NCBI GenBank assembly: GCA_965229525.1
Contig: OZ245886.1
Location: 2,852,001-2,916,000 of the forward strand
DNA: 64,000 nt
From: HXMU1420-13 sp965229525
GTDB taxonomy: Bacteria > Bacteroidota > Rhodothermia > Balneolales > Balneolaceae
Direction of reading: 5' to 3'
The translations under genes and the position numbers were made by a program. Numbering within the stretch: the stretch's first letter is position 1; each line of letters starts with the position of its first letter. Positions 33,756 through 43,669 of this stretch are shown here, piece after piece. The notes under the pieces are model-generated. The model searched no databases. It saw only the letters and a list, made by a program, of their open reading frames with translations, and was not told the origin of the DNA.

Positions 33756-36380
33756 ATGAGCCAAAAAATAAGGGTATTAGGGCTGCTCATGGGTATTATT
33801 TTATGTGTACAGGAAGTTAGTGCTCAAAATGATTACTCCATCACAGCAAAAAGAATCAATGATGATTCACATATCACCATTGATGGATATTTATCCGAAG
33901 GAATCTGGCAACAAACAGACATAGCAACTGGTTTTACTCAATCAGTTCCTTATGATGGTCGACCGGCTACTGAAAGAACAGAAATCAAGGTAGTTTACTC
34001 TAATAAATTCTTATATATAGGTGCTATTGCATATGATTCTCAGCCGGATTCAATTATGGCAAATTTATTTCGTAGAGATGGGGATGAATCTACTGATTGG
34101 GTGTATGTAAATATTGATAGTTATAATGATAACAGAACTGCTTTTACTTTTGCTTCAAACCCATTAGGGGTACAGAAAGATATTATGTATTACGATGATG
34201 TGGGTGAAGATATATTATGGGATGCAGTTTGGGAAGTGAAGACCAACATAAACACAGATGGCTGGACTGCAGAATTTAAAATTCCACTATCACAACTTAG
34301 GTTTACTTCTCGAAATGACGTGCAAAATTGGGGGATAAATTTTCAACGTAGAATTGCACGAAGGGCAGAGGTAAGTTTCTGGGCGCGAACACCGAGAGAA
34401 GAGTTTGGGGTAGTATCAAAATTCGGTGAGTTAAAAGGAGTACAACATTTAGATCGCCCAATTCGCCTTGAAATAACTCCTTATGTATCCAGTGGTTATA
34501 CTCGCGATGATGTTGGAACTGAAATAAACCCATTTTATAAACAAAATGATTTTGAACTTAATGCTGGTGGTGATATTAAATATGGCTTAACCTCAGATTT
34601 TACCCTAACTGCTACCTTAAACCCAGATTTTGGTCAAGTCGAGGCCGATCCGGCAACTATTAATCTCAGTGAGTTTGAACTCTTTTTTGAGGAACGAAGA
34701 CCATTTTTTTTAGAAGGTGGTGACATATTTAACTTCGGTGGATCGACAAGTCAAAATTCCTATAGAAGTCATACAAATTTCTATTCTCGTAGGATTGGGA
34801 AAATACCAACTGCTCTTGGTTTATATGAAATACAAAGAAGCGGACAAACCAACTATTTGGATTTTACCTCAACTAACCCTGTTACAACTATTGGTGGCGC
34901 TGCAAAAGTTAGTGGAAAAACACAAAATGGATTTTCATTAGGAATATTAAACTCATATACCTTGAAAGAAACGATCAACTTTAGTGATACTATAAATGAT
35001 CAAAAAGGAACTATCGAAGCAGAACCGGCAACCAATTATTTTGTGGGAAGAGTCAGACAAGACTTAAGTAATGCAGATGCGCAGGTTGGTGGTTTTTTTA
35101 GTGCAGTAAATCGGGATTTTTCCGATAGTTTTTTACAAGATCACTTACACCAATCGGCATATCAGGGTGGATTAGATGCCCAATATTATTGGAAAGATCG
35201 AAACTGGGGAGCCAGTGGTGTATTCAATGTTAGCTCGGTAAATGGAAATAAAGCGGCTCTGTTAAGAACACAACAAACATCGGCAAGATTTTTCAATAGA
35301 ATTGATTCCAAAGAATTAAGTGTAGATACAACGCGTACAAATTTAACCGGATATTTTGGGGAGTTTAGTATTGGTAAGTATGGAGGTAGTGGCCTTAGGT
35401 ACTCATTCACATATTCGGAAATGAGTCCGGAATATGAAATTAATGATCTTGGATTTCTAGAACGTGCTGATTACCGCGCACCTCACTATTACCTGGAATA
35501 CCTGAATGTCGACTCTGATCTTTTTCAATTTTATTTGCTTTGGGCTGATGTAAGCCATGCGTGGAATTTTGACGGCGATATGATCTTCAATTATTATTCA
35601 GTCGCGGGATATTTTCAATTAAATAATCTCTGGACAGTTATTACATCGCTTGGTGTAACGGGTCGATTTTATAATGATAGAATTGCCAGGGGAGGTCCTA
35701 CCATGTTGCGCCCTAAAGATTGGAATACGTATGTACAGATTACTACCGATGCATCAAAAAATTTCTATGGTGATGTCACAACATCTTACCGATCCGATGC
35801 ATCAGGGGAATATCAGATTACGTTTGATGTTGGATTTAATCTACGCCCTTCAAGTAATATCTTATTAAGTATCCGACCAGGTTATCTAAAGTCCAGAGAT
35901 AACGACCAATATCAATTTGAGTTTGATATAGACACAGACAATATCAATGACTACGTTTTTTCTAACTTAGATTTGAATCTTTTTTATACCGAGGTGCGAG
36001 CTAATCTTACATTTACACCAACTCTAAGTTTACAGACATTTTTAAGACCCTATTATTACACAGCCGATTTCTCTAATTATAAATCATTTTCCGAGGCAAA
36101 AACGTACAATTTCAATCGAATCCCACAATCGTTTCTTGAAACATATTTCGATGATATTAATGCAGAACGAGACATCGATTTTCAATCTCTTCAAGGGAAT
36201 GCAGTACTAAGATGGGAATACCGACCCGGATCAACCATATTTTTCGTCTGGCAACAACAGCGTGAATTTACTGCGTTTGGATCATCTGATTTTGATCCAT
36301 TTGGCGGCACTCTAGATAGTTTTCAAAATGATCCAATCAATATATTTTTAATCAAATTTAGCTATTGGTTTGGTAGTTAA
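33756..36380 (+). CDS. DUF5916 outer-membrane protein with CBM9-like domain, copy 2
   Basis: An 874-residue paralogue of the gene at 30818-33601 with the same architecture: signal peptide (LGLLMGIILCVQEVSA, then Gln), CBM9-like domain opening with ITIDGYLSEGIWQQ, the DUF5916 hallmark LTATLNPDFGQVEADPATIN and FFEERRPFFLEGGDIF, and a barrel ending in KFSYWFGS. The two are clearly related along the whole length but have diverged, so the duplication is old. Separated by a terminator and about 100 bases of promoter space from copy 1. Function unknown. Confidence 0.85.
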   Translation: MSQKIRVLGLLMGIILCVQEVSAQNDYSITAKRINDDSHITIDGYLSEGIWQQTDIATGFTQSVPYDGRPATERTEIKVVYSNKFLYIGAIAYDSQPDSIMANLFRRDGDESTDWVYVNIDSYNDNRTAFTFASNPLGVQKDIMYYDDVGEDILWDAVWEVKTNINTDGWTAEFKIPLSQLRFTSRNDVQNWGINFQRRIARRAEVSFWARTPREEFGVVSKFGELKGVQHLDRPIRLEITPYVSSGYTRDDVGTEINPFYKQNDFELNAGGDIKYGLTSDFTLTATLNPDFGQVEADPATINLSEFELFFEERRPFFLEGGDIFNFGGSTSQNSYRSHTNFYSRRIGKIPTALGLYEIQRSGQTNYLDFTSTNPVTTIGGAAKVSGKTQNGFSLGILNSYTLKETINFSDTINDQKGTIEAEPATNYFVGRVRQDLSNADAQVGGFFSAVNRDFSDSFLQDHLHQSAYQGGLDAQYYWKDRNWGASGVFNVSSVNGNKAALLRTQQTSARFFNRIDSKELSVDTTRTNLTGYFGEFSIGKYGGSGLRYSFTYSEMSPEYEINDLGFLERADYRAPHYYLEYLNVDSDLFQFYLLWADVSHAWNFDGDMIFNYYSVAGYFQLNNLWTVITSLGVTGRFYNDRIARGGPTMLRPKDWNTYVQITTDASKNFYGDVTTSYRSDASGEYQITFDVGFNLRPSSNILLSIRPGYLKSRDNDQYQFEFDIDTDNINDYVFSNLDLNLFYTEVRANLTFTPTLSLQTFLRPYYYTADFSNYKSFSEAKTYNFNRIPQSFLETYFDDINAERDIDFQSLQGNAVLRWEYRPGSTIFFVWQQQREFTAFGSSDFDPFGGTLDSFQNDPINIFLIKFSYWFGS

Positions 36381-36458
36381 AAACTGATCAAATTTTACAA
36401 AACAGTATGCTATCTTCCTCGTATTGCTCGATTATTAACAATTTATTTTAGATAGAAA

Positions 36459-37151
36459 ATGCAAGCTCAATTAACGGCTCAACAAGTACAATCAATTCAA
36501 GCGAGTTTTATTAACAAAGTGTATGCATGGATGGCACTTGCTTTAACTGTTACCGGTTTTATTGCATATCGTACAGCAAACTCGGATGCACTTTTAAGTA
36601 TTATATTTGGCAATAGTATCGTACTTATTGGTTTAATTATTGTTGAACTGGGTATAGTATTCTGGATGAGCAGAAATATTGATAGGATAAGCTCTAATAC
36701 GGCAATAGGGCTATTTATGCTTTATTCTGCATTAAATGGACTCACACTTTCTGTATTACTGCTAGTCTATACAGCAGCATCGGTCGCTTCAACCTTCTTT
36801 GTAACCGCAGGGACATTTGGATTGATGAGTGCGTATGGTTATTTCACTAAAAAAGACCTTACAAGCTGGGGAAATCTACTATTTATGGGTTTAATTGGAT
36901 TGATTATTGCCAGTGTAGTAAACATTTTTTGGGCAAACCCAACTATGTATTGGATTATATCATATGCAGGAGTACTAATCTTCGTTGGATTAACAGCATA
37001 TGACACTCAAAAGATCAAAAATATGAGTTTAGAGATTGATGCCGAATCGGAAGAAGGTAGAAAAGGGGCGATCATGGGTGCCTTAGCACTATATCTCGAT
37101 TTTATAAATCTCTTTATAATGTTACTCCGAATCCTTGGAGATCGGAGATGA
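36459..37151 (+). CDS. Bax inhibitor-1 / YccA family membrane protein
   Basis: A 230-residue inner-membrane protein with seven hydrophobic segments. The TMBIM/BI-1 family shows in SFINKVYAWMALALTVTGF, YSALNGLTLSVLLLVYT and GLTAYDTQKIKNMSLE, with the paired Asp of the family pH/Ca2+ site (LTAYDTQ and LYLDFINLF) preserved. Bacterial members are thought to leak Ca2+ or interact with proteases such as FtsH. It is a monocistronic gene ending in a shared terminator with the converging hydrolase. Confidence 0.9.
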   Translation: MQAQLTAQQVQSIQASFINKVYAWMALALTVTGFIAYRTANSDALLSIIFGNSIVLIGLIIVELGIVFWMSRNIDRISSNTAIGLFMLYSALNGLTLSVLLLVYTAASVASTFFVTAGTFGLMSAYGYFTKKDLTSWGNLLFMGLIGLIIASVVNIFWANPTMYWIISYAGVLIFVGLTAYDTQKIKNMSLEIDAESEEGRKGAIMGALALYLDFINLFIMLLRILGDRR

Positions 37152-37159
37152 AAAATCTA

Positions 37160-37185
37160 AAAGCTCTACTCGTTAGGGCTTTTTT
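37160..37185. terminator. bidirectional terminator between BI-1 and hydrolase genes
   Basis: Nine-pair stem, one wobble (37160-37168 with 37174-37182), CTCGT loop, T run on the plus side and an A run on the other. The hydrolase stop codon (37166-37168) lies in the stem. Confidence 0.7.
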
Positions 37186-38047
37186 GTTGGTGGATAATTT
37201 CACCAATTCGAAATATCTCTTGTTTGATCAAATCTGGATTAGTCCATGGAACAAAGTGATTCATCTCTGGAATAATTACCATTTCAGGATCAGTATTCAT
37301 TAACATTTTCTCGGCAAAGTTAGCATTAGCCACTGGTACTAAAATATCTTTCCCTCCGTGAATCACGGAAACAGGTTGAGTAATTTTATCCCACTCAGAA
37401 CTCATTTCAAAAAGTTCATTCTTAAGAGCCAGGATTTCTTCATTGGTTGAATAAATGTCTCCTGGGAGAGTCCAAGATAGTATTTTGTAGTGTACAGGAA
37501 TTTGATACCATTTAGTTTCTTCTAAATCTGGATCTACAGATCCAGCCACTATGATTACACCGTCAATCAATTTTGGTTCATCTATTGCAGCTCGAACCAC
37601 AACCGGACCTCCATAAGAATGTCCTGCAATAATAGCGCTCGTATTTTCCTTTTTTAAGATTTCAGTTACAATTTTTGCTTGAAGTTGCAGCGATCGTTCA
37701 GGATTTCCTTCCCCTGATTTCCCAAAGCCTGGTCGATCATAAGAAATAAAATGATAATCCTGGATTAGTTCCGGGTCAGTGAAAACTATGCGATGATCAC
37801 TCCACGCTCCCGGAGAACCATGCACAAATAATACAGTCTGTTTGGAAGTATCGCCTACAGTCATATAGAATATTTCACGACCATCAACATTTATAAATTT
37901 GTACTCGGGGTCATAATCGATTTGAGAGAAATAGTAATCGAGTTCTTCTTGTGAAGTAGTGAAATCAACAAAGCGTAATAACACAACTATTAACAAAATT
38001 GCAATTATGCCGATGATAGTAATCCACTTTATAACTGTAAGCAGCAT
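37166..38047 (-). CDS. membrane-anchored alpha/beta hydrolase
   Basis: A 293-residue protein with one N-terminal membrane helix (WITIIGIIAILLIVVLLRFV) and an alpha/beta hydrolase domain facing the periplasm. The oxyanion motif is TVLFVHGSPGAWSDHR, the nucleophile elbow GHSYGG (Ser), the acid in GGKDILVP and the His in EMNHFVPWTNP. Closest in style to general serine hydrolases of the epoxide-hydrolase/proline-iminopeptidase type; substrate unknown. It converges with the BI-1 gene and has its own promoter region before the T9SS gene. Confidence 0.85.
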   Translation of the reverse strand: MLLTVIKWITIIGIIAILLIVVLLRFVDFTTSQEELDYYFSQIDYDPEYKFINVDGREIFYMTVGDTSKQTVLFVHGSPGAWSDHRIVFTDPELIQDYHFISYDRPGFGKSGEGNPERSLQLQAKIVTEILKKENTSAIIAGHSYGGPVVVRAAIDEPKLIDGVIIVAGSVDPDLEETKWYQIPVHYKILSWTLPGDIYSTNEEILALKNELFEMSSEWDKITQPVSVIHGGKDILVPVANANFAEKMLMNTDPEMVIIPEMNHFVPWTNPDLIKQEIFRIGEIIHQQKSPNE

Positions 38048-38151
38048 AGTAACTTAAAACAATCTAATAGTGATAAAACCTGAAATCATGTATATACACA
38101 AGAATACAATTCAATACGTTCTTTTAAAACTTAACTTAACAAAGGGGTAAT

Positions 38152-40503
38152 ATGAAACGAGCAGTTTTCAGCTTCATATTAATGTTAATTATAGCGCCAC
38201 AAAGTTGGGCGCAATTAGGTACACCAAATGTCCAGGAGGTATATGGTGGTAGAATCTTGGGTATTACCGGATATGCCAAGAATGCGGATTCAGTGCGAAT
38301 TTTCTTATCAACAGAAAGTGCAAATACACTGTTTTATGCCGATGCGCTTTCAAACTCAGCAACTCCGGGAAGTAGTGGTTTTTCGACTATTCCGGCGGTG
38401 GATGCTAACGATAATTATGGATCAGGTGTAAGAACAATAGCCGCTCATGCATCGTCGGGTTATTTATTTTTTGCTCACAATTCTGAGGGGTTATTAAAAG
38501 TCGATGTCTCAAGTTCAGAAGCTGTTCAGGTGGCTTCTGGATTTGTAAATGATTTTATGTTTAAAGGTGATACGCTCATTTATCTAAACGCCAACAAGAT
38601 TTTCTTAGCAACTGTGGATGTGAATGGAACTGTATCAACATTAGTAAATGATGTTAACCCGGCTATAAGTCCTGGGATGCAAAAAATAGCCGTTCATCCA
38701 TATAACGGGTCGGTTTACATTTTTAATGAGGGGAATTCTCCAGAATTAAAGAAATCGGATGAAAAACTCTCAGAATTAACTTCAGGATCTACTTTTTCAA
38801 GCATTTCTATGGCTAGTTTATCACCATCTGTTCGATGGAAAACCATGGCTATCGCACCTAGTGGACGAATTTTCATTTTTGGAGACGATAACATGGATAA
38901 ATATGTAGCATACACCGATGATGAATCAACCTGGACTTCGTCAAGCATCGCAGGTGGAGTTTCCGGTGATAACGTTGCATTTCATGGTGACTCAACAACC
39001 TATAGCGTATATCATGCCAAATTATACAATCACAATAATGGGGAAGGTAGCTGGAGTGAATTTGGAAATGCTGGAAGTGAGACCAATCCTAATGACGGGG
39101 CAGTATTTGCTGATCCACTAAATGATTCGATGATCTATATGACCACAGATCAGGGAATTGGGTTATCAATAAATGGTGGGTCTGAAATATTTGGCATCGA
39201 TGAAGGAGTTGAAGCCGTTCAGGTTCAGGATTTTGATATGACGGCCTCTAAAAATGAAGGATGGATGGCATCAAAATCTGGAATCCGAAAAGTAAGTGAC
39301 TTCTTAAGTAACCCAGGTTGGAGCGATTCCTACTATCCAAATGGTGATGGATCACCCTATTTCTCAATTGAGATAGATCCGAGTGATACGACATATGTGT
39401 ATGCCGGAAATGTTCGTGTTTATCGAACCACAAATGATGGCACTAGCTGGAATCGATTATTTACACCCGAAAACGCACCATATAACCTGCCTAATGTTGG
39501 AACAATGGCACGTGCAATTGAAGTAAGTCCTTATGATTCTAATTTAGTTTTTGCAGCTTTCGAAGTTCAGGATTCTTTACAAGGCGGATTATTTTACAGT
39601 TCGGACCGTGGTACAACCTGGGAGCAACTACTACTCGAAGAATCGGTAGAAGGTGAGGATACTGACGTAACTGACGTAGTTTTCACGATTGAAGGAAGTG
39701 ATAGTGTAGTATATGTGGGCGCTTTATATGATTTAGAACACCCGTCTGGCCGCAGCATTTATAAATTAACGAAAAATGGCAGTAGTTGGACTGTTGATCA
39801 GGATATGAATGCCGGGGGCACAAGTACGGGTAGTCTAATAGTAGCCTCTATTTGGGACTTAGAATTAACTGTAACTGGTGATACAGTAATAGCAGTAGGA
39901 ACTGATGCAGGAATTAACCATCCAATTACTTATTACAAAGCATTGAATGGTGATGCAGTATGGACGCCGTTTACAACATCTGGTTTTCCATTTGAGGACG
40001 GTAAAATTGCAAGAGCGGCTTCAATGGGAGAGGATACGTTATTTGTAGCTGTAGATAACGAAGTCTATTACCATGTTCTTGGTGATACTGGTTGGGAATT
40101 AGGTCATTCCTACCCTGTTGGAACCGAAATAAATGTACTTTACTATGATGAACTTCTTGTTGGTACAGGAATAGGATTGTTTTCTCATTTCAATACTGGT
40201 ACAACGGTTTCAGTTGAGGATGAAAAAACTGAAATCCCTCAGGATTTAGTACTTAAACAGAATTATCCTAATCCATTCAATCCCACAACGAATATCTCAT
40301 TTTATATTCCTCAACAGTCACATCTAAAACTGGAAGTATTTAATATACTAGGACAGAAAGTCGCTGAATTAGTGAATCAACCACTTTCTGCCGGTACTTA
40401 TACTTATTCATTTGATGCTAGTGGATTATCGAGCGGAATTTATATCTATCGACTGGATACTGGTCAAGCCTCGATCACCAGGAAAATGTTGTTAATCAAA
40501 TAA
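38152..40503 (+). CDS. secreted beta-propeller-like protein with T9SS sorting domain
   Basis: A 783-residue secreted protein. Order: signal peptide (FSFILMLIIAPQSWA, then Gln), a long beta-rich body whose repeated blocks (SPYDSNLVFAAFEVQDSLQG, YSSDRGTTWEQL, RTTNDGTSWNRLF) resemble the Asp-box/BNR turns of sialidase- or sortilin-like propellers, and a C-terminal type IX secretion tail beginning NYPNPFNPTTNISFYIP and ending YIYRLDTGQASITRK. The tail is removed when the protein is exported to the surface. Likely surface-bound and possibly adhesive; no catalytic site is evident. It is monocistronic, with a terminator after it. Confidence 0.83.
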   Translation: MKRAVFSFILMLIIAPQSWAQLGTPNVQEVYGGRILGITGYAKNADSVRIFLSTESANTLFYADALSNSATPGSSGFSTIPAVDANDNYGSGVRTIAAHASSGYLFFAHNSEGLLKVDVSSSEAVQVASGFVNDFMFKGDTLIYLNANKIFLATVDVNGTVSTLVNDVNPAISPGMQKIAVHPYNGSVYIFNEGNSPELKKSDEKLSELTSGSTFSSISMASLSPSVRWKTMAIAPSGRIFIFGDDNMDKYVAYTDDESTWTSSSIAGGVSGDNVAFHGDSTTYSVYHAKLYNHNNGEGSWSEFGNAGSETNPNDGAVFADPLNDSMIYMTTDQGIGLSINGGSEIFGIDEGVEAVQVQDFDMTASKNEGWMASKSGIRKVSDFLSNPGWSDSYYPNGDGSPYFSIEIDPSDTTYVYAGNVRVYRTTNDGTSWNRLFTPENAPYNLPNVGTMARAIEVSPYDSNLVFAAFEVQDSLQGGLFYSSDRGTTWEQLLLEESVEGEDTDVTDVVFTIEGSDSVVYVGALYDLEHPSGRSIYKLTKNGSSWTVDQDMNAGGTSTGSLIVASIWDLELTVTGDTVIAVGTDAGINHPITYYKALNGDAVWTPFTTSGFPFEDGKIARAASMGEDTLFVAVDNEVYYHVLGDTGWELGHSYPVGTEINVLYYDELLVGTGIGLFSHFNTGTTVSVEDEKTEIPQDLVLKQNYPNPFNPTTNISFYIPQQSHLKLEVFNILGQKVAELVNQPLSAGTYTYSFDASGLSSGIYIYRLDTGQASITRKMLLIK

Positions 40504-40509
40504 TTCAGA

Positions 40510-40533
40510 AAAGGAGGGAGACCTCCTTTTTTT
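40510..40533 (+). terminator. intrinsic terminator after T9SS cargo gene
   Basis: AAAGGAGG (40510-40517) pairs perfectly with CCTCCTTT (40522-40529) across a GAGA loop, followed by a T run to 40533. Confidence 0.88.
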
Positions 40534-40596
40534 ATGTTTATTAATTAAAAAAATCTAAAAGAGTTAGGTTTTTAACTGTATCTTTTAAAGCTATCA

Positions 40597-40992
40597 ATGA
40601 AACTCGAATCACAATTAAAATTGAAAAAAGGATTCTGGGACCGACTGGGAATTGGCTTATCTAGCATTTGTGCTATTCATTGCCTGTTAGTTCCGGTTGC
40701 CATCGCTTTAATTCCACTATGGCCTGCTTTTGAGGAGTTCCATGAGTATACTCACTTAATCTTTTTCCTGGCAATTGCACCTACGGTGGTTCTTTCTTTG
40801 CAGAGGAAGCATGAGTCATTAACGGTCTCGATTTTACTAATATCGGGAGTGATAGTAATTTTCTTTGCCTGGTACTTCAACCAATATGTAGGTGAATATG
40901 GAGAAGCCGGAATCACGCTAATTGGTAGTTTACTGCTAATAAGAGGCCACTGGGTCAACTATAGAATGAAAACATCGCCTAAATCACGCTAA
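40597..40992 (+). CDS. MerC-domain membrane protein
   Basis: A 131-residue inner-membrane protein with four hydrophobic helices. The MerC signature is visible: GIGLSSICAIHCLLVPVAI with the Cys25-x2-His-Cys29 pair in helix 1, and LIRGHWVNYRM near the end. MerC imports mercuric ion in resistance operons; this stand-alone version, with no merA or merR beside it, is of unknown purpose and may transport or bind another soft metal. It overlaps the convergent D-amino-acid oxidase gene by 14 bases. Confidence 0.82.
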   Translation: MKLESQLKLKKGFWDRLGIGLSSICAIHCLLVPVAIALIPLWPAFEEFHEYTHLIFFLAIAPTVVLSLQRKHESLTVSILLISGVIVIFFAWYFNQYVGEYGEAGITLIGSLLLIRGHWVNYRMKTSPKSR

Positions 40993-42151
40993 GCAATTTT
41001 TGGCTAAACGTTGATGGATTCATCTGATTCCAACTAATTTTATTAGAAATCAGATTTAAACATCGTAAGGCACACCCCCAGCTGAGTGTAACTCCAGATC
41101 CACCGTGCCCGAAGTTATTAACAATTAGTTTGTCACCTTTTTCGATGTAATCTAATCTTAGTTGTTCACCATTATTACCCATAAATCTATATCCCACTTT
41201 TGGAATAATTGAGTCTATGTCAATATCAAACGCACCAAAAGAATGAGTGATGATTTCTAAATTTAATTCCAAAATCTGTTCTGGGATAGATACATTATCA
41301 ATTTTGATAATTGGATCAATTACTTGTTCACCTATCCAATTACCTTCAAAATCAATCGTTCCTTTTTGACGACTTCCCCCAAAGATCCATCGGTCATTTC
41401 GCTGATAAAAATAAACATCCTGCTCATTGCCATTTTCTGTTGAATAAATGTTCAAATTAGGTGTGAAGTTATAGGAAACCTTTTGATTACTTTGATTTTT
41501 CAAAATCGGCATTCCGGGAATATGAAGCAGATGACCTCGATAAATATGAGGATTGAAAACTTCGCCAAGAATGTGTTCACCATATAGCTCTGAACAATTA
41601 ATGATGATGTCGGCATCAAGTTTTGATAAAGAATCAGGATGTACTGATTGTGCAATAACTCTACCGCCTAAATTTTCAAATAATTTAAATAGGTACGGAT
41701 AATAAATTTCCCAATCAGTGAATAAACAATCGAATGACCATCCAAATTTCGAATGTATAAGGGGATGGTTTATTTGGTGCGCATTTTCATGGTCACTTAA
41801 CGGTTCAAAAGTTGTATAGCATTTTGCGTAATCCGGGAATTCTCGTTCCACTGAGAATAATTCGTAATGCCTATGCTTTTCAATTCCAATTACACCATGT
41901 TGATATAATGTTTCAAAAACGGACGCACTTTCTTCAAACAAACTCAATAAATCTGGATATATCACAGAGTGTGGAATTATTGAAGCAGCAGGAAAAAGAC
42001 TTGAAAACTCAGATTTTCGAACAGATTGAAATGGTAGGTCTTTAGTTACAATCTGTACATCAAAGCCAGCAATTTGACACACAATTGCAGTTGTAAGACC
42101 TGATACTCCTGCACCGATTACTAGTATATTTTCCGATTTAGTTAGAGACAA
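40979..42151 (-). CDS. FAD-dependent D-amino-acid-oxidase-like protein
   Basis: A 390-residue flavin oxidoreductase of the DAO family. The dinucleotide fold is at the N-terminus (ILVIGAGVSGLTTAIVCQIA, followed by a divergent acidic strand), and C-terminal FGHGGSGVTLSWGCA is the FAD-binding ending of D-amino-acid oxidases. The active-site Tyr and Arg pattern is uncertain, so a D-amino acid is only a likely substrate. It starts with TTG. The convergent gene (MerC) shares 14 bases at the 3' end, and the lipoprotein gene is divergent with only about 50 bases between. Confidence 0.82.
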   Translation of the reverse strand: MSLTKSENILVIGAGVSGLTTAIVCQIAGFDVQIVTKDLPFQSVRKSEFSSLFPAASIIPHSVIYPDLLSLFEESASVFETLYQHGVIGIEKHRHYELFSVEREFPDYAKCYTTFEPLSDHENAHQINHPLIHSKFGWSFDCLFTDWEIYYPYLFKLFENLGGRVIAQSVHPDSLSKLDADIIINCSELYGEHILGEVFNPHIYRGHLLHIPGMPILKNQSNQKVSYNFTPNLNIYSTENGNEQDVYFYQRNDRWIFGGSRQKGTIDFEGNWIGEQVIDPIIKIDNVSIPEQILELNLEIITHSFGAFDIDIDSIIPKVGYRFMGNNGEQLRLDYIEKGDKLIVNNFGHGGSGVTLSWGCALRCLNLISNKISWNQMNPSTFSQKLLSVI

Positions 42152-42200
42152 AGAAAATAAATTAGGTTTATTTGAGAAATAAGATAATGCTTACACAAAA

Positions 42201-43103
42201 TTGAAGGTATTTGTACATTTACAAAACTTCTCGTTACTAGCATTGACAGGACAAAAAATCATCTACATTTCGCTGGTATTATTACTCGTTCGTTGCGATG
42301 TGGCTGAGGTATCTGTAATTCCTGATTATCCTATTAGAATTGCCCCGCTGGGTTTGTTAGAGTTAGATGAACTAAATAATGTGTATCATCAAAAAAATGA
42401 GGATAAACTGTGTTCTACGTTAAACGAATTTGGATATACGGGATTTAGCAGAATCTTATTTCCAAATGATGTTAACCCATGTGCCGGGCGAACCCCTGAC
42501 GCAGTTGAATTAGCAACACCAGATGTACACTTACAGAAAGCTATCGATGCCATTATATTTAATAAAGAATTTACGAATGTATCTAATGCAGGTAACTTAC
42601 TCTTAGAAGAGGCACTACCACTTTATGGGTGTACTATTTGTGAAGGACCAGAAACAAATAGCGTACCATTGGAATGGAAATTTACTTTTGCACCACAAGT
42701 ATTTGATGGAATGGAAGTGAGTGGGTCTGAAATTACAGTTTTTGTTGATGTGAATGGTGTAAATCGAATTTGGGGTAATTGGTATAAAGAGTTTTATGCA
42801 CCCGATTTACTAGATGTAGGTTATCTACAAGCCGAAGCATCAGTTATCGGTTTGTCGGTAGATATGAATGAAGTTGCAGGTATTGATTCGATATTTACTA
42901 TTGGTACTGAAGATGTCGGGGATGCCCGAAAATTCGAAATACTGCCAACTTTAAATGAATTTAATGAATTAGAGTTGAGAAAAACCTGGATGGTGCCGAT
43001 AACATTTTTACATAGCGGCATTAATGGGTTAGTTGCGAACGTAGATGCGGTTGATTCACAACTTTTAAGAATCATTGCAATCCGTCAAGAGACTAATAAT
43101 TAA
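42201..43103 (+). CDS. hypothetical lipoprotein
   Basis: A 300-residue lipoprotein: IIYISLVLLLVRC gives a lipobox, and the mature part begins DVAEVSVIPDYP. No known domain is recognised. It contains five to six Cys in the mature part (for example KLCSTLNEFGY, NPCAGRTPD, YGCTICEGP), suggesting disulfides outside the cytoplasm, and a strand-rich C-terminal half. The start is uncertain: TTG at 42201 or TTG at 42243, the latter giving a shorter, more standard signal peptide. It is divergent from the oxidase gene. Confidence 0.6.
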   Translation: MKVFVHLQNFSLLALTGQKIIYISLVLLLVRCDVAEVSVIPDYPIRIAPLGLLELDELNNVYHQKNEDKLCSTLNEFGYTGFSRILFPNDVNPCAGRTPDAVELATPDVHLQKAIDAIIFNKEFTNVSNAGNLLLEEALPLYGCTICEGPETNSVPLEWKFTFAPQVFDGMEVSGSEITVFVDVNGVNRIWGNWYKEFYAPDLLDVGYLQAEASVIGLSVDMNEVAGIDSIFTIGTEDVGDARKFEILPTLNEFNELELRKTWMVPITFLHSGINGLVANVDAVDSQLLRIIAIRQETNN

Positions 43104-43214
43104 TGAACTAAACCATAAAAAAAATGTTCGTGTAAAAGTAGCAAATTCACTAAAGTAACATTAGCTTTGTGAAATACTCCTTTATGCGGCAGTGAAAATA
43201 TAAATACTTAGATT

Positions 43215-43595
43215 GTGAAAGCTTTGACTGAATTAGACGGAAAAAAAAGAGTACTTATTGTAGAGGATGACATGATCATTTCTCTTGTGATTGAGAATAT
43301 GGTCAAAGAATTAGGACATGAAGTTGTTGGTAAGGCTACCTCAGGGGATGAAGCAATACGCTTAGCTGCGGCTGAATCGCCGGATCTCGTATTAATGGAT
43401 ATCCGATTAAAAGGAGAGATGGACGGAATTGAAGCAGTTACCGAAATCAAACAGCAAATCGAAACTTCCGTAATTTACTTAACAGGCAACTCTGATCGTG
43501 TTAATTACGAAAGAGCACGCGAAACAGAATTCATTGATCTAATCACGAAGCCATTCACTATTTCTGATTTAACAAGATCCCTCGAGCTAGTTTAA
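43215..43595 (+). CDS. single-domain response regulator (CheY-like)
   Basis: A 126-residue receiver domain only. The acidic pocket (VEDDM, Glu17-Asp18-Asp19), phospho-acceptor Asp62 in LVLMDIRLKG, Thr90 in YLTGNSD and Lys112 in ITKPF are intact. There is no output domain, so it must signal by protein-protein contact. Start is a GTG. TAGCTTTG at 43162-43169 matches the Bacteroidota -7 promoter element, 46 bases upstream, though no -33 TTTG is at the right distance. No histidine kinase is adjacent. Confidence 0.88.
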   Translation: MKALTELDGKKRVLIVEDDMIISLVIENMVKELGHEVVGKATSGDEAIRLAAAESPDLVLMDIRLKGEMDGIEAVTEIKQQIETSVIYLTGNSDRVNYERARETEFIDLITKPFTISDLTRSLELV

Positions 43596-43669
43596 TTTTT
43601 AAACCGGCACTTTATGCATCTTTCTATATATTGTCCCGTACTGAGCGCAAGCATTAAAAACGGGTAACT

